Of a DNA stretch of 64,000 nt, positions 9,843-17,585 are shown piece by piece; the first letter of the stretch is position 1, and each line of letters opens with the position of its first letter. Made by a program: the position numbers and the translations under genes. The stretch is from contig JAHHGV010000002.1 of the NCBI GenBank assembly GCA_019359695.1, positions 270,534 to 334,533 on the forward strand. The letters are read 5' to 3'. The notes under the pieces were generated by a model. That model saw only the letters and a list, made by a program, of their open reading frames with translations. It made no database searches and was not told the origin of the DNA. This DNA is from Brasilonema angustatum HA4187-MV1 (lineage in GTDB: Bacteria > Cyanobacteriota > Cyanobacteriia > Cyanobacteriales > Nostocaceae).

Positions 9843-10079
9843 TGCACTCTCCAGCAATACCCATTAATCATAACTTGCCCACAGACTACTCTATCTCAAT
9901 CTGAGGACATTTACATACTCTGTTATTTATCCGTTGCCAACCTTGCGGTCTTGAGGCAATGTATCAAAAACCTTGATAAACTCTTTGTCAAAAACACAAA
10001 AGAATATCAAGGTTTCTCTTGAAAGTAGTATAAATCCGCTTGTGATGAACCCAACACAAAGCGCTTGTCAGTGTAAAAA

Positions 10080-10853
10080 TTACATTTGATCCAATTGCTT
10101 GCGTAGCGAATCCAACTCAGCATCAACCACTTCATTTTTATTTGATTTTGGAGGAGTGGTTTGTTCCGGTAGTTGGGGTTGATTTGGTGAACCTCCGGGT
10201 AAAGACATTTGCGATTTCAAAGCTGCCAATTCATCATCAACATCGCTAGCTTCCAAAGATGCGAATTGGTTTTCTAGATCTGCACCTGCCAACTCAGCTG
10301 CTGACTGAGCACGGGCTTCTTGTGTCAAAACTTTTTCTTCCATGCGTTCAAAAGCAGCCATAGCACTGCTGGTATTCATACCACGCACCATGCCTTGAAG
10401 TTGCTCTTGAGCTTTTGCAGCCGTAATCCGTGCTCTGAGCATTTCTTTCTTGGTCTTTGCCTCAGAAATTTTGCTTTCCAGTTGGATTAAGTTGCGCTTG
10501 AGAGTCTCAACCTGAACAGTTTGCTGATCTAGACTGGCTTTGAGTGCATTTGATGTGTCAGTAAAAGTTTTTTTACGCTCCAGTGCTTGCCTTGCTAAGT
10601 TTTCTTCACCTTTTTGCAGTGCTAGTTGAGCGTTGCGCTGCCACTTATTGATTTCGTTCTGAGCATCATTGTACTGTTTCTCAGTCCGTTTTTGGGCTGC
10701 TATTGCCTGAGCGACGCCCTGTTTTAGCTGTACCAAGTCTTCCTGCATTTCTAAGACGGCTTGTTCCAGCATTTTTTCTGGATCTTCGGCTTTACTGACT
10801 AGGTCGTTCAGGTTGGCACTGACGACTCGTTTCATGCGATCAAATAATCCCAT
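10080..10853 (-). CDS. vipp1: Vipp1/IM30 membrane-remodelling protein
   Basis: A PspA/IM30-family ESCRT-III-like protein of 257 residues needed in cyanobacteria for thylakoid formation and membrane protection. The N-terminal amphipathic helix MGLFDRMKRVVSANLNDLV is followed by long coiled-coil helices to about residue 215. After a Pro-rich linker comes the extra C-terminal helix (VVDAELDSLRKQLDQM, about residues 241-257), which separates Vipp1 from PspA. It lies just after a PspA paralogue on the same strand, 166 bp away. The pair probably arose by tandem duplication. It acts peripherally on the cytoplasmic face of plasma and thylakoid membranes. Confidence 0.92.
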   Translation of the reverse strand: MGLFDRMKRVVSANLNDLVSKAEDPEKMLEQAVLEMQEDLVQLKQGVAQAIAAQKRTEKQYNDAQNEINKWQRNAQLALQKGEENLARQALERKKTFTDTSNALKASLDQQTVQVETLKRNLIQLESKISEAKTKKEMLRARITAAKAQEQLQGMVRGMNTSSAMAAFERMEEKVLTQEARAQSAAELAGADLENQFASLEASDVDDELAALKSQMSLPGGSPNQPQLPEQTTPPKSNKNEVVDAELDSLRKQLDQM

Positions 10854-11019
10854 AACTTTGTTTTTCCTCTTGTGATTTACGCGCCTAGTTGGGTAGTTAG
10901 GTTTTTTACTATTTCATAGCTACTTATTTCAATGTAATCGTTCCGGTTTGGATTGGCGCTGACGAAAGTGTTCTTATTTTTTAAGATAAGCTGCAAGTTA
11001 GATCATTGCCCAATCTTCA

Positions 11020-11718
11020 TCAGTCTGGAGTTTTAGGTAGCTGTTGTCTTTTTTGTGATTCAGTAGAAAGCTGCTTTTGCAGTGCTGCTAGTTCTGCATC
11101 AACATCACCAGCCTGTTCCAAAGAAGTAAATTGCTGATCCAAAGCATCTGTACTCGTTGTGGAAATAGCTTCTGTTTGAGCTTCTAGCTGCAAAACTTTT
11201 TCTTCCATACGCTCAAAAGCTTTGATGCCATCTAAGCTAGAACTTGTGCCCAACATTTCTTGAAGTTTGTATGACGCTTCAGCAGAACGGGCGCGAGCAA
11301 TGTACATATCTTTTTTTGTTTTTGCTTCGGCAATTTTTAGCTCTAAGGTGCGCATATCTTTTTTGATTCTAGCCACAACAGTACTTTGTTCGTCTATCTG
11401 AGTGGCAAGAGCTTCACCCGTTTGTTGATATGCTCGCCGTTTGGTAAGAGCTTCCCGTGCTAAAGATTCGTTACCTTGTTGCAGTGCTAGTTGAGCACGG
11501 CGATACCATTCTTCTGCTATAGACTGGGCATTAGCCATTTGTCGTTCTGTGCGCTTTTGGGTGGCGATCGCTTGGGCTATCCCTTGTCGCAATTGCATTA
11601 AATTCTCCTGCATCTGTTGGACAGTTTGTTCCAGAATTTTTTCTGGATCTTCTGCACGCACAGTTAAACTATTGAAATTAGCGCGAATCACCCGCATGAT
11701 ACGGTCAATTAGTCCCAT
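11020..11718 (-). CDS. pspA: Phage-shock-protein A family protein
   Basis: A 232-residue PspA/IM30 homologue. It starts MGLIDRIMRVIRANFNSLTVRAEDPEKILEQ-like, with the same amphipathic N-terminus and coiled-coil core as the neighbouring Vipp1, but it ends at DVDAELAALQKQLS followed by a short tail, so the separate Vipp1 helix is missing. This fits PspA, which binds and stabilises stressed plasma membrane. It sits upstream of vipp1 on the same strand with 166 bp between; cotranscription is plausible. No pspF, pspB or pspC homologue is nearby. Confidence 0.88.
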   Translation of the reverse strand: MGLIDRIMRVIRANFNSLTVRAEDPEKILEQTVQQMQENLMQLRQGIAQAIATQKRTERQMANAQSIAEEWYRRAQLALQQGNESLAREALTKRRAYQQTGEALATQIDEQSTVVARIKKDMRTLELKIAEAKTKKDMYIARARSAEASYKLQEMLGTSSSLDGIKAFERMEEKVLQLEAQTEAISTTSTDALDQQFTSLEQAGDVDAELAALQKQLSTESQKRQQLPKTPD

Positions 11719-11881
11719 GTTCTACCCTCGATTCATTTTTCAATAGGGGTGTAAGGGTTAACACTCGTCAGTTATCAAGCAAGCACAGTATCAGTTAATC
11801 TCCACAAAGGAAACGATTTACTATAGTCTTTACGAATGAATTACCTTGCTCACACCTTTTTTTGTAACTGATAACTGTTCA

Positions 11882-12060
11882 CCCTATGGCTAACGCCACG
11901 CCTTACGGCTATCGGGTTCGCCCTATGGCTAACGCCACGCCTTACGGCTATCGGGGAGAACCTCCGGTTCCGCTGCGAAGAGCGCAGTCGCCTAGGTCGG
12001 GAGAGCCGTCATTCGCGCTGTCTCACCAGATGCCTCTGTCGGGAAACCCTCATCAAGCAC
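11882..12060. repeat. GC-rich dispersed repeats, including a tandem 39-bp unit
   Basis: A 39-bp unit beginning CCCTATGGCTAACGCCACGC occurs twice in tandem (11882-11920, then from 11921). The stretch 11920-12027 is, apart from one base I can see, the reverse complement of 45086-45193 some 33 kb away. It contains GGTTCCGCTGCGAAGAGCGC and CCTAGGTCGGGAGAGCC modules. An open frame across it is repeat-derived and not a gene. Confidence 0.85.
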
Positions 12061-12130
12061 GCTTACTCACTGTTCACTGTTGAGTGATAACTCTTATTCC
12101 ATATCCCCTTTTAGGGCTGCGTCAACTATC

Positions 12131-13339
12131 TTAAGGCTGCTGAATCTTGGCATTAATGCCTTGTGCTTGTAATTCTTTGAGGAGTGATTGTGCTTCCTCT
12201 TTTTTCTTGAGGGCACCTAGATAAATAATTTTACCGTCGGGTGATAAGTAAGCATCGCGAACAACTTGCCGTGCAGATGCAAAAGCGCGATCGCCTTGGT
12301 TGTCAATAATCACATGATAAAATCCATCTGCTGACGGTTTGATTTCTGTATCCGGCTTTTGGGAAGTTGTTGCTTTTGAGTTGGGCGTAGAGTTCTGTCC
12401 AAGGTTAGGTATGGGTGTGAAAGTTGGTTGAGCTACATTTTTCACATTTTTGTTACTTTCTGGCGTCTTTTGGGCCGTTTTAGGCGTTTTTTGCGGAAAT
12501 AATCGATTAAAAGTAATTTGTGGCAAGCTCTGGAAATTGAAGACGATGTAGCCCAGCGTCAAACTTCCTAAGAATAGTAGTAACATCGAGCCAATGCCCA
12601 AGGGAGATAGCAGACTGTTCTTAGAATTCTTTGGTGCTTGAGTCTTTGGTTCATCTTCTACTAAACTTCTCAGTAGCGCTTCAGACGATTCCAAGTAGTC
12701 ATTTGGTTCTTTGCTTGTATTTTGTTGTGAGTTTGAAACATTTTCCCTCTGACTCTGACTTGGTTCCTGGATTTGTGTATGTACGACAAGGGCATTTGAC
12801 GCTCTTGAGATTTGTGCTTCGGCAGAGTTGCTTGGAATTGAATCTACATTCGATTGTAGATGTTGTGTCTTTGACGAAGCTGACGTCTGCGGCTGGGAGG
12901 TTTCTGGTAGTAACAAAGCATCGAATATTGTATCTGATGCACTCACCTGATCTTGAGTTTGTACTGGAGGTTTGGGTGGGTTAATTTTCGTTTCAGGAAG
13001 AATAGATTCCTCCTGAAGGAAAGTATTTGGGGTATGTGTTTTTCCTATTGTCAACCCATATTTCCGGAAACTCTCTTTGAGATTATCCTCTGCTGATAAT
13101 TTTGTATTGCCCCCTGTCGCACTCATAGAAGTGAACGGTTGAAGTTTACTGCTGGGGGAAAGGCTTGCACGGGATTGGCTTGGGATTCTGTATCCAATTC
13201 GTGTACGTCGGTATCGAGCTAACTCTTGATCTAGTTGGACTTCCAAACTCGCCAGTGCTGCTGCTAGTGGTGGTTTCAACCCTGTTGTTTTAGAAGATTG
13301 AGCACCCGACGACGTATCTATTAGGGGATTTTGACTCAT
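12131..13339 (-). CDS. Single-pass membrane protein with C-terminal SPOR-like domain
   Basis: A 402-residue protein. Residues 1-240 are a low-complexity, Ser/Gln/Pro-rich cytoplasmic region that includes a short conserved-looking start (LEVQLDQELARYRRTRIGYR). A single membrane helix LGIGSMLLLFLGSLTLGYIVF lies near residue 245, and a second Pro/Thr-rich linker follows. The last ~65 residues (DGFYHVIIDNQGDRAFASAR to INAKIQQP) look like a SPOR repeat domain, with a YLGALKKKEEAQSLLKELQAQG-type helix. SPOR domains bind denuded peptidoglycan at septa, so a cell-wall or division role is inferred. It is divergent from the dciA-like gene, with a MITE-like element between. Confidence 0.7.
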   Translation of the reverse strand: MSQNPLIDTSSGAQSSKTTGLKPPLAAALASLEVQLDQELARYRRTRIGYRIPSQSRASLSPSSKLQPFTSMSATGGNTKLSAEDNLKESFRKYGLTIGKTHTPNTFLQEESILPETKINPPKPPVQTQDQVSASDTIFDALLLPETSQPQTSASSKTQHLQSNVDSIPSNSAEAQISRASNALVVHTQIQEPSQSQRENVSNSQQNTSKEPNDYLESSEALLRSLVEDEPKTQAPKNSKNSLLSPLGIGSMLLLFLGSLTLGYIVFNFQSLPQITFNRLFPQKTPKTAQKTPESNKNVKNVAQPTFTPIPNLGQNSTPNSKATTSQKPDTEIKPSADGFYHVIIDNQGDRAFASARQVVRDAYLSPDGKIIYLGALKKKEEAQSLLKELQAQGINAKIQQP

Positions 13340-13415
13340 TGCCTATCTGCCTCAAACCTGGAGTGTGGGATTCATTGAAAAATATATTTTTGCCAATCAA
13401 GCGCGATAAATATCA

Positions 13416-13505
13416 TATAGCAGTCCGATTTTAGTTGTGAAACAAGTGTTGGGGTTGTCGAGTGTTCTTCATGAAAAATTTCACTAATCATTTAGGATTG
13501 CTATA
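13416..13505. mobile_element. MITE-like element, copy 1
   Basis: About 90 bp bounded by TATAGCAGTCC (13416-13426) and GGATTGCTATA (13495-13505), inverted repeats with one mismatch. The interior shares AGTTGTGAA and AATCATTTAGGA with the copy at 14399-14513. The two copies flank the dciA-like gene. No coding capacity. Confidence 0.65.
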
Positions 13506-13556
13506 AATATATTTCACAGCTGTGCTGTAGTTTTTGCGAAGGTTAGGTAAATTTCG

Positions 13557-14108
13557 TTGAAATCAATTAATGATATTTTAGAGGTTTTGGCAGTTCAAGC
13601 TGAATGGCAAGAGCAGCCATTTCAACGTTTGCTCACGTGTTGGGCTGAAATTGTAGGAGGTGTAGTAGCTACTCACACTAAACCGTTGTCGCTCGATCGC
13701 GATGTTTTGCGGGTGGCAACTTCGAGTGCAGCTTGGGCACAGAACCTAACTTTTGAGCGCCAGCGCTTAATTTTAAAGTTGAATCAAAAACTCTCAATAG
13801 GTTTGAAGGATATTCATTTTTCTACAGCTCGATGGCAGCGTCCTCAAAACACTCCCAAGGAAGAACAAACAATCTCGCCTCAAGAACATCCCAGTTACGT
13901 GGGTGATGCGATGAGTAGAAACGATGATATGACGCCTAAAGCTAAGGATCCCAATGCTGCTTTCCAAAATTGGGCTAGAACAGTGCAAGGGCGATCGCAC
14001 GATTTACCCCTTTGTCCACTCTGCCATTGTCCCACTCCACCGGGCGAACTTCAGCGGTGGGGTGTCTGTTCTGTGTGTGCTGCTAAACAATCTTCAAAGT
14101 CCTCCTGA
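13557..14108 (+). CDS. DciA-like protein (DUF721) with C-terminal zinc ribbon
   Basis: A 183-residue protein. The N-terminal ~85 residues match the DciA/DUF721 fold (LTCWAEIVGGVVATHTKPLSL, then LRVATSSAAWAQNL and LNQKL). In many bacteria without DnaC, DciA helps load the replicative helicase DnaB. A charged linker leads to a C-terminal CPLCHCPTPPGELQRWGVCSVC motif with paired cysteines that could bind zinc, an extension not in the minimal DciA. The start codon is TTG at 13557. It stands alone between two copies of a MITE-like element. The replication role is inferred from the family. Confidence 0.75.
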   Translation: MKSINDILEVLAVQAEWQEQPFQRLLTCWAEIVGGVVATHTKPLSLDRDVLRVATSSAAWAQNLTFERQRLILKLNQKLSIGLKDIHFSTARWQRPQNTPKEEQTISPQEHPSYVGDAMSRNDDMTPKAKDPNAAFQNWARTVQGRSHDLPLCPLCHCPTPPGELQRWGVCSVCAAKQSSKSS

Positions 14109-14170
14109 GCATTTAAACAAAAAAGTCACTAATCGGTGAATTCAGAACTGTTGGAATTCTTTCAAGAAAC

Positions 14171-14200
14171 ACGCTTGACGCTTAACGCTTAACGCTTAAC
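14171..14200. repeat. Heptameric tandem repeat (GCTTAAC-type)
   Basis: The heptamer GCTTAAC is repeated about four times in tandem (one unit reads GCTTGAC), just after the dciA-like gene. Short tandem heptamers of this kind are typical of heterocystous cyanobacterial genomes. Confidence 0.7.
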
Positions 14201-14398
14201 AGCGAAAGAGTGTTTCTTTCATTCGTAGCGGGTGGTGCGCCGTCTGTGGGACTGATCCTAAGTTGTTTCTCGATTCTTTTTCTACTTTCGTTAATCCTAC
14301 TCATATCAGGACTAATGGCTTAGCATTGTGCAGTGAGATTTTTCTGATATATCTCTCAAAATAGTTTTGTGATCATGTGATGAATTGCTCCAAACCAC

Positions 14399-14513
14399 TA
14401 TAGCAATCCATTTGAGTTGTGAACAGTTCGTTTGGGCGGTTGAGTGTTGAGTGTTGACAATCAACACTCAACAGTCTTAACTCAATATTCACAAATCATT
14501 TAGGACTGCTATA
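14399..14513. mobile_element. MITE-like element, copy 2
   Basis: About 115 bp bounded by TATAGCAATCC and GGACTGCTATA. It holds an internal inverted repeat (TTGAGTGTTGA / TCAACACTCAA) and a heptamer-like GAGTGTT run. It is related to the element at 13416-13505. From 14514 to 14933 I see no gene, only AT-rich DNA. Confidence 0.65.
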
Positions 14514-14933
14514 TATTTTTTTCAATCACTTCATCTTCCTAAAGAAATAATATATCATTTTTGAGATTTCATCTTAGTGACGACTCAATCATGTCAGTTC
14601 TTCCTAAAGATACAGTTAATTGCATCTGAAAAAGTGTCCCCAAAGGCTGAAGTTCAAAGGTGGCTCACATCGTTATATTCATAAGTAGCTTTGATCCCCA
14701 ATCATTTTCAGCTAAAACCGAGTATGCTTAATCCATCGCAATTAATGTATCACTTTGTTAACAAAAAAGTTGAAAAAGATAACACAAATCTAAAAAGATT
14801 ATAAAGTTAATCTTTTCGTTGGGATCGCTATAACCTAGTTAACGCAAGGGTTGTAGCCAAAAGCCACATTCTATGTGTTGATGCAAAATAAAGGAACAAA
14901 AGTAGCCCGAAAACGGCACTAAAGGCATTAAAT

Positions 14934-15233
14934 ATGAAACAGATAAAATCATTGACTTCTGCCTGTAAACATTGTCGTTATTACGATATAGAGGGACGTC
15001 GCGGCGGATTCTGCCAACAGTTAGGAGCACCAGTTCGAGGAAATTGGAAGGCTTGTTCTTTGGCGCTCCCAGCGTTCACTCCTTCTTGGGAAAATTTAGA
15101 AGATGTTTGGAGTTTGCCAGATGCAACATTAGTCTTGGCTTCAGGTTTAAACAACCCAGCCCTTGATCCCGTTGAGGAAACGGCCGCTCCCTGCTCTTTT
15201 GAAAAGGCGAAAGCTGAGGCTGTACTAATATAG
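14934..15233 (+). CDS. Small cysteine-containing conserved cyanobacterial protein
   Basis: A 99-residue protein with an N-terminal cluster CKHCRYYDIEGRRGGFCQQL followed by a further Cys in NWKACSLALPAF. The four spaced cysteines (about residues 11, 14, 27 and 41) suggest a metal site. The rest is acidic and ends without a recognised domain. I recognise it only as a small family found across cyanobacteria; the function is unknown. It converges with menB across a strong bidirectional hairpin at 15503-15536. Confidence 0.65.
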   Translation: MKQIKSLTSACKHCRYYDIEGRRGGFCQQLGAPVRGNWKACSLALPAFTPSWENLEDVWSLPDATLVLASGLNNPALDPVEETAAPCSFEKAKAEAVLI

Positions 15234-15502
15234 CTTTCTTTTGCCAAAACAGAAAAAGTCAAATTGTAGAAGTACCCTTTTAGTGCTGTTTTGGGCGAAT
15301 TGGTTCACACCTGTTTTTGTAGAAGACAAATAAGACCTAGATCGTATAAAGCGCGAATATTTCAGAGTTTACTTTGTGGAAGTGACATACATAGGGTAAA
15401 AAACTGAAAGCGAGAATTTGGACAAAGTTGGATAATTTGATAAATTTCAAAAACAAAATTCGCTTTTAACATCTATAGGTCTTGAAAAGACTTTAACACT
15501 TA

Positions 15503-15536
15503 AAAAATCGCGCCTTTTATCAAAGGTGCGATTTTT
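15503..15536. terminator. Bidirectional rho-independent terminator
   Basis: A 15-bp stem (AAAAATCGC + GCC + TTT against AAAGGTGCGATTTTT, with one G-T pair) and a TATC loop. It is flanked by A-rich and T-rich arms, so it can work on both strands. It lies between the convergent small Cys protein gene and menB. The rest of 15234-15502 shows no gene. Confidence 0.8.
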
Positions 15537-15552
15537 GCGACTTTTTGTATTT

Positions 15553-16386
15553 TTAGGGGAGCCAGGGATATTGATGAAAGTTAGGTGGACGCTTTTCTAG
15601 AAAAGCTTGTTTTCCTTCTCGTCCTTCTTCTGTCATGTAATAGAGTAAGGTGGCATTGCCTGCTAATTCTTGCAAACCAGCTTGTCCATCACAGTCAGCG
15701 TTAAATGCTGCTTTGAGACAACGAATGGCGATGGGACTTTTTTCTAAAATCTCTCGCGCCCACTGGATACCTTCAGCTTCAAGTTGTTCTATCCCAACAA
15801 CGCAATTGACTAAACCCATTTCTAGTGCTTGCTGTGCATTGTACTGTCGGCAGAGAAACCAGATTTCTCGCGCCTTTTTTTGTCCAACAACGCGGGCAAG
15901 ATAACTAGCACCAAAACCTCCATCGAAACTACCTACTTTCGGACCAGATTGTCCAAAAATAGCGTTATCAGCCGCAATAGTTAGATCACATATTAAGTGC
16001 AGGACGTGTCCTCCACCAATGGCATACCCAGCAACAAGGGCAATAACTACTTTTGGCATGGAACGAATCAGGCGTTGTAAGTCCAGCACGTTCAAACGTG
16101 GTACACCATCATCGTCTACATAGCCAGCGTGTCCTCGCACACTTTGATCACCTCCTGAACAGAAAGCGTACTTACCATCGGTGTGTGGGCCAGCACCAGT
16201 AAATAGGACAACGCCGATACTAGTATCTTCGCGGGCATCACAGAAAGCGTTGTACAGTTCAAAAACAGTTTTAGGACGAAAAGCATTTCTTTTGTGAGGA
16301 CGGTTGATGGTAATTTTGGCAATGCCATCTGCTTTGTGATAGAGAATGTCTTCGTAGGTTTTAGCTATTTGCCAGTTAGTTTGCAT
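15553..16386 (-). CDS. menB: 1,4-dihydroxy-2-naphthoyl-CoA synthase
   Basis: MenB is a crotonase-fold enzyme that closes the naphthoquinone ring of O-succinylbenzoyl-CoA. In cyanobacteria this pathway makes phylloquinone, the A1 acceptor of photosystem I, which connects it to the psaAB genes in this window. The 277 residues include [13 protein letters not shown], the CSGGDQ oxyanion segment near residue 77, [13 protein letters not shown], and [20 protein letters not shown] with the MenB-specific Asp. The C-terminus [16 protein letters not shown] is characteristic. No other men gene is adjacent. Confidence 0.95.
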   Translation of the reverse strand: MQTNWQIAKTYEDILYHKADGIAKITINRPHKRNAFRPKTVFELYNAFCDAREDTSIGVVLFTGAGPHTDGKYAFCSGGDQSVRGHAGYVDDDGVPRLNVLDLQRLIRSMPKVVIALVAGYAIGGGHVLHLICDLTIAADNAIFGQSGPKVGSFDGGFGASYLARVVGQKKAREIWFLCRQYNAQQALEMGLVNCVVGIEQLEAEGIQWAREILEKSPIAIRCLKAAFNADCDGQAGLQELAGNATLLYYMTEEGREGKQAFLEKRPPNFHQYPWLP

Positions 16387-16461
16387 GGGGAAAAAGAATC
16401 ACTTGTATCAGCTTAAAGATTCTATCAGGAGCTGTCGGGAGGACTCCGCTACGATATGTAA

Positions 16462-17182
16462 TTTCTAAAGCATCATTTCAACTGCCTTAATCTTTGCAGT
16501 TTTAACATCGTGATACATGTCATCAACCACAAGAAACCGACTCCATAACCTGCAATAATATCTGTAGGCCAATGTACTCCCAAATATAAGCGACTGATGC
16601 CAATGGCTGCGATTAAAATAATTGCTAAACAGTAAATTACTCTGGATAACTTAGGATAGTGAATTGCTAGCAAATAAGCGATAAAACCATATAGAACCAT
16701 AGAACCTAGTGCATGACCACTAGGAAAACTAAAAGATTTTTCAGAAATCAACTGATGCCAAAGTTCCGGACGAGGTTTAGAAAAAAATAACTTCAGTTCT
16801 GTATTTAAAATAAATGCTCCCAAGCAAGCAAGTACAAAAACTTTTGCTTCTTCTCGGTAATGTCGCCACCAAAGTAACAAGACAGTAACTACTGCAACCG
16901 TAACCACTGTCCTAGGATTACCAATATTTGTAAGAAACAGCATCAAATTATCTAGAGTTGGATTAGCAAATTGATGTAGCCATAACAGAAAAGTCGTATC
17001 AAATGCAAAAGCTTCTCGCTCTAAAACCTCTTCAGCTAAGTTTGCTAAAACAAAAAGGATAAGTAGACAACTTATAAGTCCAACAATACCTGTTGTGGCA
17101 ATTAAGGGAGCCAAACGAGGATGTATATGACGCAACCAGAAATGAGAAATTTGTCGGAGCATACTTTAATGTCATTCATCGT
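16462..17182. repeat. ~720-bp direct duplication, copy 1 (PAP2 unit)
   Basis: This segment is repeated in the same orientation at 19802-20522 with only four base differences that I find. Both copies start at TTTCTAAAGCATCA and end at TCATCGTT. The unit contains a whole PAP2 gene plus the last codons of an upstream COG4705 gene. The near-identity shows a recent copying event. Confidence 0.9.
16473..17162 (-). CDS. PAP2 superfamily membrane phosphatase, copy 1
   Basis: A 229-residue integral membrane phosphatase with about six helices. All three PAP2 signature parts are present: KLFFSKPRP (Lys124 to Pro132), PSGH (147-150) and SRLYLGVH (190-197, catalytic His197). The family removes phosphate from lipid phosphates such as phosphatidate or undecaprenyl pyrophosphate; which applies here is unknown. 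The start lies 13 bp after the stop of a broken COG4705 gene on the same strand, so the two once formed a tight unit. It differs from copy 2 by two residues (His12, Thr24). The usual cyanobacterial PAP2 context is not conserved enough to infer more. Confidence 0.88.
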   Translation of the reverse strand: MLRQISHFWLRHIHPRLAPLIATTGIVGLISCLLILFVLANLAEEVLEREAFAFDTTFLLWLHQFANPTLDNLMLFLTNIGNPRTVVTVAVVTVLLLWWRHYREEAKVFVLACLGAFILNTELKLFFSKPRPELWHQLISEKSFSFPSGHALGSMVLYGFIAYLLAIHYPKLSRVIYCLAIILIAAIGISRLYLGVHWPTDIIAGYGVGFLWLMTCITMLKLQRLRQLK

Positions 17183-17388
17183 TAGAAGCCCCGGCCACAC
17201 TTAGTCTTATCTGGTTTAGAGTTGTGAACAGAATACAGCAGACTCCAAGTATTGACATAAGGACTATAGATGAGCCGATAGTACCAAAACCGAAACCACC
17301 TTTTTCGTCTGGTTTTGTAAGAACATCCCCCAGTGTTGCACCAAATGGTCGGGTTAAGACAAACGCAATCCAAACTATAGCTCTTTAA
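17176..17388 (-). pseudogene. 3' remnant of a COG4705-type membrane protein gene
   Basis: Read on the minus strand, an open segment gives WIAFVLTRPFGATLGDVLTK, then GGFGFGTIGSSIVLMSILGV, ending SVAGASNDE and TGA. This matches the C-terminal quarter of the two intact COG4705 proteins at 20627 and 21597, closer to the latter (GGFGLGT). The 5' three-quarters are missing; upstream is repeat DNA. The stop is 13 bp before the PAP2 copy 1 start, showing the ancestral gene order. Confidence 0.75.
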
Positions 17389-17439
17389 AAATTTTATCCT
17401 TGGTTAGGCATACGCATACCTATGATATGTACGGAAACC

Positions 17440-17550
17440 GCCCTTTAAGCGATAAGCCGTTCGCGCAGCGTGCGCTTTGCGCATACGCTTGACGCAAAGC
17501 TTATAGCACAGAATTCTATCTTAGGATGGCGTAGCCTTACCTAAGATATG
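17440..17550. repeat. Palindromic GC-rich repeat plus inverted repeat
   Basis: GATAAGCCGTTCGCGCAGCG, then GCGCTTTGCGCATACGCTTG, ending GCAAAGCTTATAGC, forms an imperfect palindrome. It is followed by ATCTTAGG / CCTAAGAT about 30 bp apart (17518-17546). These lie between the COG4705 remnant and the KAP gene and probably mark a rearrangement junction. Confidence 0.5.
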
Positions 17551-17585
17551 TGCCACGATGACAATAAAAGTCAATAAAGTTTCTT

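Noticed and set aside
11886..12083. 65-codon plus-strand open frame
   Set aside because: It lies entirely inside the tandem 39-bp and dispersed repeats.
17182..17373. 63-codon minus-strand open frame as a separate gene
   Set aside because: A different frame of the same DNA gives a clear COG4705 C-terminus, so the open frame is a shadow of the pseudogene.
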